7,902 bases of DNA from Alphaproteobacteria bacterium. GTDB lineage: Bacteria; Pseudomonadota; Alphaproteobacteria; Rhizobiales; Xanthobacteraceae. The stretch is from positions 1 to 7,902 of the forward strand of contig VAZH01000254.1 of NCBI GenBank assembly GCA_005884465.1, written 5' to 3'. Positions 1 through 5,756 of the stretch are shown here, piece by piece. Positions within the stretch are counted from its first letter, which is position 1. Each line of letters starts with the position of its first letter. Under the pieces are notes generated by a model that saw nothing but the letters and a program-made list of their open reading frames with translations, had not been told where the DNA came from and did no database searches. The position numbers and the translations under genes are program-made.

Positions 1-246
1 CAATCCGAGCGGGATAGACACCATAATCGCAACGCCGAAGCCGATCGCCATGCGCCGGATCGATGCCAGAATGTTGATCAGGGATTCCTTGTCGCCAAGG
101 ATGGAGGGGATGGCGCGAAGTGCTTCCAGCGCGGTCGGAAAACTGTCGGTGCTCAGGATTAGCGCAGCGACCTGCCAGACCCCAAGCAGGCCGAGGCAGG
201 CCAGCAGCGGCGCCAAACGCGAGATGAGTGCGTGACCTGAAATCAT
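1..246 (-). CDS. ABC transporter permease, NitT/TauT (SsuC/TauC-like) type, N-terminal 82 residues only
   Basis: This is the inner-membrane permease that pairs with the ATPase gene just upstream. Reading the minus strand from the ATG at 246-244 gives 82 uninterrupted codons to the window edge. A hydrophobic first membrane segment lies at about residues 11-31. It is followed by a periplasmic stretch with SFPTALEALRAIPSIL and then by LASIRRMAIGFGVAIMVSIPLG (59-81). This layout, an S-x-R-R-x-x-x-G-F entry into the second helix, is usual for SsuC/TauC/NrtB-type permeases. The start codon overlaps the ATPase stop as ATGA, which implies translational coupling. Upstream bases show only a weak Shine-Dalgarno, consistent with coupling. 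The EAA loop that would contact the ATPase lies outside the window, so the substrate cannot be judged from this piece. Confidence 0.88.
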   Translation of the reverse strand, partial: MISGHALISRLAPLLACLGLLGVWQVAALILSTDSFPTALEALRAIPSILGDKESLINILASIRRMAIGFGVAIMVSIPLGL

Positions 247-1088
247 GGCTGCAACTCGTCTTCGCTGGTGTCATCGATCATGCGCTCGATTTCGACGACG
301 TATTTCTGATAACGGGGATCTAGCAGAAGCTCTGCCCGGCGGCGCGGACGCGGCAGATTGATATTGACGACCTGTTTGATACGGCCGGGCGAACGCGTCA
401 TCACCACAACCTTGTCCGACAAGAACACCGCCTCATCGACCGAGTGCGTTACAAACAGCACGGTCTTGCGGTCGCGTTCCCAGATATTGAGCAAGTCGTT
501 CTGCAGCCGCGTGCGGGTATGCGCATCCAGCGCGCCGAACGGCTCGTCCATCAGCAGCACCGCGGGGTGATAGGCCAGCGTCCGCGCCAGCGCGACGCGC
601 TGCTTCATGCCCCCGGACAGTTCCTTCGGGTAAAAGTGCTCAAAACCCCTAAGACCGACCATCTCGATCAGGCGGCGGCTCTGCGCTTCGGCTTCGGCGT
701 GCTTGACGCCCTGCTGGCGCGGGCCGTACATCACGTTGCCGAGCACGCTCTTCCAGGGAAACAGCGCGAACTCCTGAAATACCGGCCCCCGATCCGGACC
801 GGGCCCGGCGATCGCCTTGCCCTTCATCTTCGCGATGCCCCCGGTCGGATTGACGAAGCCGCCGACGATATAAAGCAATGTCGATTTTCCGCAACCGGAG
901 GGGCCGAGAATGGAGACGAAGGCACCATTTTCGATTGTCAGGGAGATCTCCGACAACGCGAGATGGTTTTGTCGCCCCGAAGTTTGAAAAACGTGCGAGA
1001 CCCGGTCAATCTCGATCATGGCCGTGGCCTGTCCGCGCGCTGGCGCAGGTTCCGCCTCAACGTCCGAACGCGATGGCAATACCTTCAT
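243..1088 (-). CDS. ABC transporter ATP-binding protein, NitT/TauT (SsuB/TauB-like) family
   Basis: This cytoplasmic ATPase powers a NitT/TauT-type importer. All nucleotide-binding motifs are intact: Walker A GPSGCGKST at residues 62-70, Q-loop VFQEFALFPW with Q105, signature LSGGMKQR at 157-164, Walker B VLLMDEP at 177-183, D-loop GALD at 185-188, and switch histidine H215 in FVTHSVDEA. The Q-loop ending in LFPW and the SPGRI segment near 233 are typical of SsuB/TauB/NrtD proteins. At 281 residues it is slightly longer than the usual 250-270. The excess is a polar N-terminal tail of 23 residues before MIEIDRVSHVF, so an internal ATG at 1019-1017 is a possible alternative start. The longer start has a GGAAG about 11 bases upstream. 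Its stop overlaps the permease start. It is the fourth gene of the minus-strand cluster, and substrate choice would come from the binding protein at 3303-4289. Confidence 0.93.
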   Translation of the reverse strand: MKVLPSRSDVEAEPAPARGQATAMIEIDRVSHVFQTSGRQNHLALSEISLTIENGAFVSILGPSGCGKSTLLYIVGGFVNPTGGIAKMKGKAIAGPGPDRGPVFQEFALFPWKSVLGNVMYGPRQQGVKHAEAEAQSRRLIEMVGLRGFEHFYPKELSGGMKQRVALARTLAYHPAVLLMDEPFGALDAHTRTRLQNDLLNIWERDRKTVLFVTHSVDEAVFLSDKVVVMTRSPGRIKQVVNINLPRPRRRAELLLDPRYQKYVVEIERMIDDTSEDELQP

Positions 1089-1144
1089 TCCCGCTTTCTT
1101 CCCGACATGGGTCCGTCAGGCACAGCTGTCTTCCCCGATTTTCT

Positions 1145-1157
1145 TCGGTTAAACCGA
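1145..1157. promoter_or_regulatory. Perfect palindrome TCGGTT-A-AACCGA in the gap before the ATPase gene
   Basis: The 223-bp gap between the small ORF and the ATPase gene contains a 13-bp perfect inverted repeat (6-bp arms, 1-bp centre). On the minus strand it directly follows a TATGCT hexamer (1162-1157) that could be a -10 element, but no good -35 lies 16-18 bases further upstream. The arrangement could be an operator over a transcription start for the ATPase-permease pair. The palindrome is directly visible; its function is speculation. The same gap also holds CGGGA-A-TCCCG at 1210-1220. Confidence 0.25.
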
Positions 1158-1275
1158 GCATAGCGGAAACTTGCAGGGGTTGGCGATGCTGTTTCGGGGA
1201 GACGGCCAACGGGAATCCCGAAGTATCGAGCGAGAAAGTCCCGTCATTCGAGCTTCCCAGCCGGATCTTTGAATT

Positions 1276-1299
1276 GAAGGTGGACCGATGGCCGCCTTC
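1276..1299. other. Imperfect hairpin just downstream of the 44-residue ORF
   Basis: Arms GAAGGTGG (1276-1283) and CCGCCTTC (1292-1299) pair over 8 positions with one imperfect pair and an 8-base loop. The structure starts about 12 bases after the TAG of the small ORF on the minus strand. No T-run follows in that direction, so it is not a convincing intrinsic terminator. It could slow transcription or mark a transcript end before the ATPase gene. Confidence 0.2.
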
Positions 1300-1311
1300 A
1301 GTACGGTAAGT

Positions 1312-1446
1312 CTACCCTTGAGCGAGCGCGATGACCCAGTTGAAATCGTAGTGGGTGCTCATTGCCTTCATCATGACCGTAGCGGCCAAAACAAAGACGA
1401 TCTGCAACAGTGTCTTCGTCGTAAAAATTTTTGCAAACAGCGTCAT
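1312..1446 (-). CDS. Small hypothetical membrane protein, 44 residues
   Basis: I do not recognise this protein. The ATG at 1446-1444 is preceded by GGGAG with an 8-base spacer, a good ribosome binding site, and the frame ends at TAG 1314-1312. The product begins MTLFAKIFTTKTLLQIVFVL and has a short basic N-terminus (two Lys), one hydrophobic span at about residues 13-26, then a polar tail with STHYDFNWV. An inner-membrane single-span protein is the natural reading. About 31 of 44 codons end in G or C, in line with its neighbours. The frame stays open upstream to an ATG at 1581 (89 residues). That version would overlap the end of ilvD and lacks a good ribosome site, so I prefer the short form. 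It sits between the dehydratase and the ATPase on the same strand. Any role in the transporter is conjecture, and it could be a chance ORF. Confidence 0.5.
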   Translation of the reverse strand: MTLFAKIFTTKTLLQIVFVLAATVMMKAMSTHYDFNWVIALAQG

Positions 1447-1456
1447 GCGTGATGCT

Positions 1457-1469
1457 CCCGGCAGCCGGG
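1457..1469. repeat. CCCGGC-A-GCCGGG palindrome over the ribosome site of the 44-residue ORF
   Basis: A perfect inverted repeat with 6-bp arms sits just upstream of the small ORF start. Its left edge on the plus strand abuts the complement of the GGGAG ribosome site. In the minus-strand transcript the 3' arm therefore supplies the GGG of that site. A second CCCGGCT at 1483-1489 can instead pair with AGCCGGG at 1463-1469 (7-bp arms, 13-base loop), giving two mutually exclusive pairings. It shares its core with the palindromes at 3263-3280 and 4399-4415. Confidence 0.4.
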
Positions 1470-1562
1470 TACGGCACTGAAGCCCGGCTATCAAGACACG
1501 TACAGCTGTTTCCGCGTAGGACTCAGGCGATGGAATTCGAACAAAGTGAGCCCGATGACCGC

Positions 1563-3242
1563 CTAATCGAACCACGGCCATTCCGCCGCGCCGTCATGGG
1601 TGACGGCGCCGCCCGGCGCCTGGCCGACCAGCCGTGCATATTTGGCAAGCGCCCCAGCCCGATGCCGGGGTGGCCGCTGCTTCCATGCCTGCCGCCGTTG
1701 CGCCAATTCATTGGCGTCGATCAGCAAATCCATGCGGCGCGCGCCGGCGTCGATCCTGATACGGTCGCCTTCGCGCACCAGCGCCAGCGGGCCGCCGATG
1801 AACGATTCCGGCGAGATATAGCCGATGCACATTCCGCGCGTAGCGCCGGAAAAGCGTCCGTCAGTGATGAGCGCGACCTTCTCTCCCATCCCCTGACCGT
1901 AAATCAATGCGGTGACGCCCAGCATCTCGCGCATGCCGGGTTCATTACGAATGACCAGAACCTCCCCCGCGGCATATTCGCGATTGCGGACGGCATCGAC
2001 GCATTCTTCCTCATCCTCGAACACGCGCGCGTTTCCTTCGAACACCAGCTTCTTGAGGCCGGCGATCTTGATGACGGCACCATCCGGGCAAAGATTGCCC
2101 TTCAGAACCGCCACGCCGCCGTCCGGCATGATCGGCGCTCGGGTTCTGAAAATGATCTCGCCGTCCGGCGCATTCGCCTCACTATATTCTTCCGCAATCG
2201 TCCTGCCGGTAATCGTCAGGCAAGTGCCGTCGATGTGGCCGCTTTCGACCAGCGCGCGGATCACAACGGCTGTGCCGCCGATGTCGTAGACGTCTTTGGC
2301 GGTATATTTCCCGCCCGGGCGCAGATTGCCGATCAAGGGCGTTCGTGCAAACACGTCGCCGACATCGTCTAACGTAAAGGATATGCCGGCTTCGTTGGCA
2401 AGCGCCGGCAAATGCAGCGCGGCGTTGGTCGAGCCGCCGGTGGCGGCGACAATGGCCGCGCCATTCTCCAGCGATTTTCGCGTCACGATTTGGCGCGGCA
2501 ACGGCCCGCCCCGTTGCAACATCTGCACCACAAGCCGCCCTGCCCGGCGGGCGACTTGCGCGCGCTCGGCATAGACGCCGGGGATCATCGACACGTTGGG
2601 CATCGTCAACCCCATCGCCTCGGAAACCATTGCCATCGTGTTGGCGGTGAACTGTCCGGCGCAGGCGCCAATCGTTGGCAGGCAAGCACGCTCGATTCCG
2701 GCCAGCGTCGCCTCATCGATTTCGCCGGTCATAAAGCCGCCCACGGCCTCGTAGGAATCCAGCACAGTGAGGGTTTTTCCTTCGAACCGGCCGGGTAGCG
2801 CGCTGCCGCCATAGATGAAGATCGACGGCACGTTGCAGCGGATCATTCCCATCATCACGCCGGGCAGCGTCTTGTCGCACCCGCCGAATCCGATCAGTGC
2901 GTCGTAGGCGAGGCCGTGGACCACAGCCTCGATCGAATCGGCGATCAGCTCGCGCGAGAGAAGCGAGAACTTCATTCCCTCATGGTTCATGCTGATGCCG
3001 TCGGAGACCGAAATGGTGGTGAATTCCCGTGGCGTCCCGCCGGCCTCCGCGATTCCGGCCTTGGCGGCATCGACCTGAAAATCGTGGGTCATGTTGCAGG
3101 GCGTCTGTTCGCCCTTCATGCTGACAACCCCGATCATTGGCTTGGCGAGCGCCTCATCGTCGAGACCCATCGCGCGCATGAAGGCGCGGTGGGGCGCCCG
3201 ATCGAGCCCATCGGTCGTCACGCGTGATCGCCACTTCTTCAT
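1563..3242 (-). CDS. ilvD: IlvD/Edd-family dehydratase, probable dihydroxy-acid dehydratase
   Basis: Family members remove water from 2,3-dihydroxy acids. IlvD converts 2,3-dihydroxyisovalerate or 2,3-dihydroxy-3-methylvalerate to the 2-oxo acids of valine/isoleucine synthesis in the cytoplasm, using an Fe-S cluster and Mg2+. Counting from an upstream ATG at 3263, three cysteines match the 2Fe-2S ligands: C56 in QTPCN, C129 in GGCDKT and C201 in [13 protein letters not shown]131 beside the second is the lysine carbamylated in relatives. Also present are [12 protein letters not shown] (86-97), SREL-IADS (103-110), GGSTNA (276-281) and [10 protein letters not shown] (468-477), whose S472 is the expected base. 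The length (566 or 559) fits the short IlvD class rather than the 616-residue E. coli form. I chose the ATG at 3242 because GGAG lies 11 bases before it and the [19 protein letters not shown] start is usual for the family. The start at 3263 would sit inside a hairpin. Position between a binding protein and an ATPase leaves open a sugar-acid or other hydroxy-acid substrate. Confidence 0.9.
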   Translation of the reverse strand: MKKWRSRVTTDGLDRAPHRAFMRAMGLDDEALAKPMIGVVSMKGEQTPCNMTHDFQVDAAKAGIAEAGGTPREFTTISVSDGISMNHEGMKFSLLSRELIADSIEAVVHGLAYDALIGFGGCDKTLPGVMMGMIRCNVPSIFIYGGSALPGRFEGKTLTVLDSYEAVGGFMTGEIDEATLAGIERACLPTIGACAGQFTANTMAMVSEAMGLTMPNVSMIPGVYAERAQVARRAGRLVVQMLQRGGPLPRQIVTRKSLENGAAIVAATGGSTNAALHLPALANEAGISFTLDDVGDVFARTPLIGNLRPGGKYTAKDVYDIGGTAVVIRALVESGHIDGTCLTITGRTIAEEYSEANAPDGEIIFRTRAPIMPDGGVAVLKGNLCPDGAVIKIAGLKKLVFEGNARVFEDEEECVDAVRNREYAAGEVLVIRNEPGMREMLGVTALIYGQGMGEKVALITDGRFSGATRGMCIGYISPESFIGGPLALVREGDRIRIDAGARRMDLLIDANELAQRRQAWKQRPPRHRAGALAKYARLVGQAPGGAVTHDGAAEWPWFD

Positions 3243-3262
3243 GCGCACAATTTCTCCGCCCA

Positions 3263-3280
3263 TCCCGGCGAGCGCCGGGA
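3263..3280. repeat. TCCCGGCG-AG-CGCCGGGA hairpin between binding-protein gene and ilvD
   Basis: A perfect inverted repeat with 8-bp arms and a 2-base centre fills half of the gap between the binding-protein stop (3303) and the ilvD start (3242). No T-run follows on the minus strand, so it is not a classical terminator. A stable GC hairpin directly after a binding-protein gene could protect its message from 3' decay and raise binding protein over downstream products, as known for the REP sequences after malE. That role is inferred. Its core matches the palindromes at 1457-1469 and 4399-4415. Confidence 0.5.
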
Positions 3281-3302
3281 CGACTCGTTGAGACGTCCTC
3301 GC

Positions 3303-4289
3303 CTATTGCAGCGGCGCGACGATCGTCGGGTGCTTGAACTGCCCGACGTCCAACTTGGGCAGCATTCCGGTCTCAGCATAGATGTCCAGCATTTTCTGGA
3401 TCGCCGGGAAATTCGGCGCGGCGCCTGGGTCGCGGCCGAAATCGTTGTCCTTGAGAAGGTACGTGTCGAGAACTGGTATCGGTGCCTTCAGCACTTCGTT
3501 AACGACCTTCAGCGTCTCTTCACGATTGGCCAGCGCCTTTTTCATCCCGGAGGTGATGTCGCGCACGTAGGCTTTTACTAGTTCCGGATTCTTGTCGACA
3601 AAGTCGGCGCGGCAAGCTTCCAGAATATGGACGATATTCGGCATCACCTGGGAAAGCGAAAACAACTTGCGCGTTCCGCCCTTGGCCTCGGCCCGCGCTG
3701 CGAACGGCTGATTCATGTTGACAGCATCGACGCGATCCTGACGCAGCGCGTCTTCGGAAACGGCAAAGCCGACTTCGACGAGCTTGATATCCTTTGTCGG
3801 GTCGACCCCGTTTTGCTTCAGGAGCATGTTGAACGGCCCTTGGGTGCCGCCGCCGATTACGGATATGCCGACAGTCTTGCCCTTGAGATCTGCAATAGTT
3901 TTGATTGGCGAATCCTCTTTCACCGCCCAGTAGACCGAAAAGCCGCCGGGCTTTTCGAAGACGTGCTGGGCCACGATGTAGGCCTTCAGATTGCCGCCGA
4001 CCACGCCATTCGACAGCGACAAAGGCGCCTGCGTTGCGCAATCGAGCGCGCCCGCGGCCAGCGCCTGCGTCATCGGTGCGGTGCCCTGGAATTGCGTCCA
4101 TTCGATATTGTAGGTCTTGCCGAGATCGGGAAATTCGGCCGGCCGCCGCATCATCCAATATTTCGATTCCTCGGCGGGAATGGTCCAGCCGACGCGGATC
4201 GCTTGTTGGGCATGAGATGCGCTCACGCCGGCAAAAACCGCAGCCACGGCCCCTGCCATCAAAATCCACCTTGAATATATCCGCATCAT
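3303..4289 (-). CDS. Periplasmic ABC substrate-binding protein, NMT1/SsuA/TauA-like
   Basis: This is the periplasmic receptor for the NitT/TauT-type importer on the same strand. The 328-residue product opens with a Sec signal peptide: positive MMRIYSR, a hydrophobic core at about 8-22, and a cleavage site after A27 (SASHA, then QQ). The mature part begins AIRVGWTIPAEESKYWMM. It carries the family's features: a GTAPMTQALAAGALDCA stretch lining the cleft, KTIADLKGKTVGIS about one third in, GGTQGPFNMLLKQNGVDPTKD, and DRVDAVNMNQPFAARA. The frame stays open 63 codons further upstream, but the ATG at 4289 has GGAG five bases before it and gives a proper signal peptide. An adjacent ATG at 4286 is an alternative. 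It heads the cluster with ilvD 60 bp downstream. The ligand is unknown: relatives bind sulfonates, nitrate, pyrimidine precursors or aromatic acids. Confidence 0.92.
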   Translation of the reverse strand: MMRIYSRWILMAGAVAAVFAGVSASHAQQAIRVGWTIPAEESKYWMMRRPAEFPDLGKTYNIEWTQFQGTAPMTQALAAGALDCATQAPLSLSNGVVGGNLKAYIVAQHVFEKPGGFSVYWAVKEDSPIKTIADLKGKTVGISVIGGGTQGPFNMLLKQNGVDPTKDIKLVEVGFAVSEDALRQDRVDAVNMNQPFAARAEAKGGTRKLFSLSQVMPNIVHILEACRADFVDKNPELVKAYVRDITSGMKKALANREETLKVVNEVLKAPIPVLDTYLLKDNDFGRDPGAAPNFPAIQKMLDIYAETGMLPKLDVGQFKHPTIVAPLQ

Positions 4290-4328
4290 GCCCACTCCAC
4301 TTTCCGATGCCGACAGGCCCAGCGCAAA

Positions 4329-4358
4329 ATTACATGCGCCAAGCCTTTCATGGTTCAA
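4329..4358 (-). promoter_or_regulatory. Candidate sigma-70-type promoter for the minus-strand cluster
   Basis: On the minus strand TTGAAC (4358-4353) is followed after 18 bases by TGTAAT (4334-4329), matching the -35 and -10 consensus at 4 of 6 and 5 of 6 positions. A start near 4322 would leave a leader of about 33 bases with GGAG properly placed before the ATG at 4289. This is the best-spaced pair I found by eye in the region. GC-rich alphaproteobacterial promoters are degenerate, so it stays tentative. Confidence 0.4.
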
Positions 4359-4398
4359 ACAATCAGGCAAGCCATGGGAACCCCTGGTTGCGGCGGAT

Positions 4399-4415
4399 TC
4401 CCGGCAGGGCCGGGA
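4399..4415. repeat. TCCCGGC-AGG-GCCGGGA palindrome in the divergent region
   Basis: This perfect inverted repeat has 7-bp arms and a 3-base centre, about 110 bp upstream of the minus-strand binding-protein start and upstream of its candidate promoter. No T-run accompanies it. It shares the CCCGGC...GCCGGG core with two other palindromes in this cluster (1457-1469 and 3263-3280). It may be a dispersed intergenic repeat or a protein-binding site. Confidence 0.4.
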
Positions 4416-4478
4416 TGTGTAGCGCCCGCGGTCCTGAATCGGTGAGGGCAAGTGTGATGAGCGCACGTGCGGCGTCAA

Positions 4479-4506
4479 GATGCATCAGTTGTCAAACTGT
4501 GTGCAT
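4479..4506. promoter_or_regulatory. Candidate operator: GATGCATC joined to CAGTT-GTCA-AACTG
   Basis: An 8-bp palindrome GATGCATC (4479-4486) runs directly into a 5-bp-arm inverted repeat CAGTT-GTCA-AACTG (4486-4499), and a further TGCA follows at 4502-4505. The block contains TTGTCA on the plus strand and TTGACA on the minus strand, so it could overlap a -35 hexamer in either direction. The plus-strand -10 counterpart (CAGACT at 4512-4517, spacing 17) is weak. It sits about 145 bp from the right-hand start. The pattern fits a repressor or activator site, but the protein is unknown. Confidence 0.3.
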
Positions 4507-4558
4507 TGGTTCAGACTACAGCCATGTGGCACATCGGTGGAAAGCCATTGCAGCACGG

Positions 4559-4568
4559 GGATGCATCC
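4559..4568. promoter_or_regulatory. Second GATGCATC copy, within perfect palindrome GGATGCATCC
   Basis: A 10-bp perfect palindrome contains the same GATGCATC as at 4479-4486, with centres 81 bp apart and both copies upstream of the Tat-type binding-protein gene. Two copies of an 8-mer in 350 bp could be chance or paired binding sites. Confidence 0.25.
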
Positions 4569-4635
4569 GCTGCTCAGCATCACGATTGAAGCGGTCACGA
4601 GAGAAAAAATAGAAAAGACCACGGGGGAGAGTGAA

Positions 4636-5745
4636 TTGGCCAACAGGAAAAAAGGCTATGTGACTCGACGCGCGCTGCTGAAGGCTGGCGCCGCGATGAC
4701 CGCGATGCCTGTTCTCGGGATTGCGGCACCCAGCGTACTGGCCCAGGGTCCGTTGAAATCACCGACAAGAGTTCACGACTTCATGACTAACGCCGACGTG
4801 GCGAAGGCCGAACAGGAAGGCCAGCTCGTGTTCTATTGTCACGAGAATGAGCCCGGCACCGCTGGCATCATGGAGGGATTTCGCAAGGATTTCCCGAAGA
4901 TCAACACCAGCTACGTGCGAGCGCAGACCGGCGCGCTTTACAACAAGATCCTGTCAGAACGCTCCGCCGGCCGTTTCGACGTTGACGTCATCCAACTATC
5001 CGACCTGGCGCCCGCTGTCGATTTCCAGAAGAAGGGCGGCTACGAACACTACGTGTCCCCCGAGACTCCGGCTTACAAGGCGGACCATCTGAGTTCGCCG
5101 GCCGGTTCGTTTTTCTGGACCGGCGTCGACCCCGCCGGGATCGCTTACAACTCAACCAAGGTGTCCGCCGCGGACGCGCCGAAGACCTGGCAGGACATTC
5201 TCAACCCTCGCTGGAAGGGATCGATCAGCTGCAAGATTTCCGCTTCCGGCTTGCAGTTCGTACAGTGGTACACACTGCGCAAGCTGTATGGGGCGGGCTT
5301 CTGGAAAGAGTTCGCTAAGCAGAATCCGCACGCCTTCGATTCCCGCGTCCAGTTGTTCGACCGGCTCGCCAAGGGTGACGACATGATCACCGCGATTGGG
5401 GAATATCCCGCCTATATCCTATTCAAGGACAAAGGCGCCAAGGTCGAATTCGTCGCGCCCGCCGACGGATTGCCGGCTACGCCTTTGATTGTCGGCGCCG
5501 TCAGCAAGGCGCCACATCCGGAAGCGGCCAAGCTATTCGTCGACTGGGCGATGTCGAAGCGTGGCCAGGCCTGGTATCAGACCAACCCAAATCTCTATTA
5601 CGGGTCGGTGCGCACCGACGCGCCACCAATGCCGACCGGAGTGCGGCTGGGTGATCTCAAGCTGCTCTACCCCGCCGACTGGGACGACTACGCGGCCAAC
5701 CGCGATGTCTTCGCCAAGGAATGGAACGGCATGCTCGGCCTGTGA
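4636..5745 (+). CDS. Tat-exported ABC substrate-binding protein, FbpA-like/family 1
   Basis: This is the periplasmic receptor of the second importer, 369 residues from a TTG start. The TTG at 4636-4638 has GGGGGAG six bases or so upstream and gives a twin-arginine signal: ANRKKGYVTRRALLKAG with RR at 11-12, a hydrophobic stretch to about 33, and an A-type cleavage site after residue 36 (SVLA, then QG). Family marks are VFYCHENEPGTAGIMEGF (66-83), DVIQLSDL, GVDPAGIAYN, TWQDILNPRWKGSIS (184-198) and AKLFVDWAMSKRGQAWY (298-314). Iron-binding FbpA proteins carry adjacent tyrosines in the central region. Here that area reads GEYPAYILF (255-263), and the only YY pair is near the C-terminus in NPNLYYG (317-323). 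A non-iron organic ligand therefore seems more likely. An ATG at 4480 in the same frame would bury the Tat motif, and a GTG at 4660 is another option. The permease follows immediately. Confidence 0.92.
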   Translation: MANRKKGYVTRRALLKAGAAMTAMPVLGIAAPSVLAQGPLKSPTRVHDFMTNADVAKAEQEGQLVFYCHENEPGTAGIMEGFRKDFPKINTSYVRAQTGALYNKILSERSAGRFDVDVIQLSDLAPAVDFQKKGGYEHYVSPETPAYKADHLSSPAGSFFWTGVDPAGIAYNSTKVSAADAPKTWQDILNPRWKGSISCKISASGLQFVQWYTLRKLYGAGFWKEFAKQNPHAFDSRVQLFDRLAKGDDMITAIGEYPAYILFKDKGAKVEFVAPADGLPATPLIVGAVSKAPHPEAAKLFVDWAMSKRGQAWYQTNPNLYYGSVRTDAPPMPTGVRLGDLKLLYPADWDDYAANRDVFAKEWNGMLGL

Positions 5746-5756
5746 GCGGAGTGGCC

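Larger units (their letters stand above)
4290..4635. other. Divergent intergenic control region between the two transporter blocks
   Basis: These 346 bp separate two oppositely directed genes and hold no convincing coding sequence. From left to right I see a ribosome site for the minus-strand binding protein (about 4295-4298), a minus-strand promoter candidate (4329-4358), a TCCCGGC/GCCGGGA hairpin (4399-4415), an 8-bp palindrome GCACGTGC (4463-4470), GATGCATC (4479-4486), CAGTT-GTCA-AACTG (4486-4499), a second GATGCATC within GGATGCATCC (4559-4568), and an A-rich stretch leading to GGGGGAG at 4623-4629. No regulator gene lies in the window, so the controlling protein must be encoded elsewhere. 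The plus-strand frame of the right-hand binding protein stays open back to 4480, which I take to be chance. Confidence 0.7.

Noticed and set aside
444..1163. Plus-strand frame of 239 codons opposite the NitT/TauT-type ATPase
   Set aside because: It is antisense to an intact ATPase gene, with no recognisable domain and Arg-rich composition typical of a mirror frame.
1431..2372. Long plus-strand frame (313 codons) opposite ilvD
   Set aside because: It lies antisense to a clear dehydratase with all catalytic motifs, has low-complexity Arg/Ala/His-rich composition, and is explained by the high third-position GC of ilvD.
3263..3302. Intrinsic terminator between the binding-protein gene and ilvD
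   Set aside because: The hairpin is strong but no T-run follows on the minus strand, and ilvD starts within 25 bases, so read-through is more plausible.
4473..4495. Perfect TTGACA on the minus strand (4495-4490) as a -35 for the left cluster
   Set aside because: The bases 16-18 positions downstream are GC-rich with nothing like a -10, and the leader would be about 170 bases; the TTGAAC/TGTAAT pair is better placed.
3627..4612. Plus-strand frames opposite the NMT1-like binding protein, including one reaching into the divergent region
   Set aside because: They mirror a well-supported gene; the products are Arg/Pro/Ser-rich and match no family I recognise.
4290..4635. Riboswitch (such as TPP) in the divergent region
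   Set aside because: I could not find the conserved CUGAGA-type core or a nested helix pattern; only short palindromes are visible.
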